From NCBI GenBank assembly GCA_934271735.1, contig CAKQSB010000023.1, forward strand, positions 1 to 20,081: 20,081 bases of DNA, in the 5' to 3' direction. Of this stretch, positions 20,073 through 20,081 are shown piece by piece. The number at the start of each line of letters is the position of its first letter. Position 1 is the stretch's first letter. Under the pieces are notes generated by a model that worked only from the letters and a program-made list of their open reading frames with translations, was not told where the DNA came from and did no database searches. Both the position numbers and the translations under genes were made by a program. The stretch is from an uncultured Clostridia bacterium (GTDB taxonomy: Bacteria; Bacillota; Clostridia; Christensenellales; Borkfalkiaceae).

Positions 20073-20081
20073 CTTGCCGAG

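Overview
The window looks like a chromosomal stretch of a low- to mid-GC Gram-positive bacterium, most likely an uncultured member of the Clostridia (inference). Supporting signs are strong AGGAGG ribosome binding sites, TTGACA/TATAAT promoters with a 17-base spacer, the order rpmG-secE-nusG-rplK-rplA-rplJ-rplL with an L10 leader, a UvrX/YqjW-type Y-family polymerase followed by a YolD-like gene, MsmX/UgpC-type and KtrAB-type genes, and the PlsY route of phospholipid synthesis.

Layout. 1-1293 (minus): an accessory gene, cut by the window edge, joining an XRE-type helix-turn-helix to an ADP-ribosylglycohydrolase domain. Its promoter overlaps a cluster of GCAAC/GTTGC repeats. It lies downstream of the 3' end of tRNA-Arg(CCG). 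1632-4850 (plus): mnmA, then a Y-family polymerase with an overlapping YolD-like gene, closed by a strong terminator. 4870-5778 (minus): a carbamoyltransferase-family protein whose active site has decayed. 5903-7398 (plus): an orphan sugar ABC transporter ATPase with a charged tail. 7525-7782: a small unknown protein. 7896-9833 (minus): a CPA2 cation/proton antiporter whose stop codon abuts the start of a membrane zinc-ribbon protein. 9970-10822: an uncharacterised acidic protein.

10930-14641 is the ribosomal and transcription block: rpmG (L33, with a CIRCE-like inverted repeat at its promoter), secE, nusG, rplK, rplA, the L10 leader, rplJ and rplL. Two almost identical L1-binding hairpins precede rplK and rplA, which suggests L1 feedback on both. 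The block ends at a terminator after rplL; rpoB does not follow. 14704-15249 holds a YqeY-like gene. 15319-17484 (minus) is a ktrB-ktrA potassium uptake operon with a palindrome over its -35 box. Divergent promoters then serve a doubtful small lipoprotein-like ORF (minus) and plsY-gpsA (plus), two adjacent steps of glycerophospholipid synthesis.

The right end (19582-20081) holds tRNA-Pro(GGG), its terminator, and a gene-free stretch rich in perfect inverted repeats. That stretch includes a second copy of the last 21 bases of the tRNA, 193 bases downstream, as expected for an integration scar. No complete new multi-gene system is visible. The most unusual items are the HTH/ADP-ribosylglycohydrolase fusion, the degenerate carbamoyltransferase, the paired L1 hairpins, the CIRCE-like site at rpmG, the ktrB operator and the tRNA-Pro scar.
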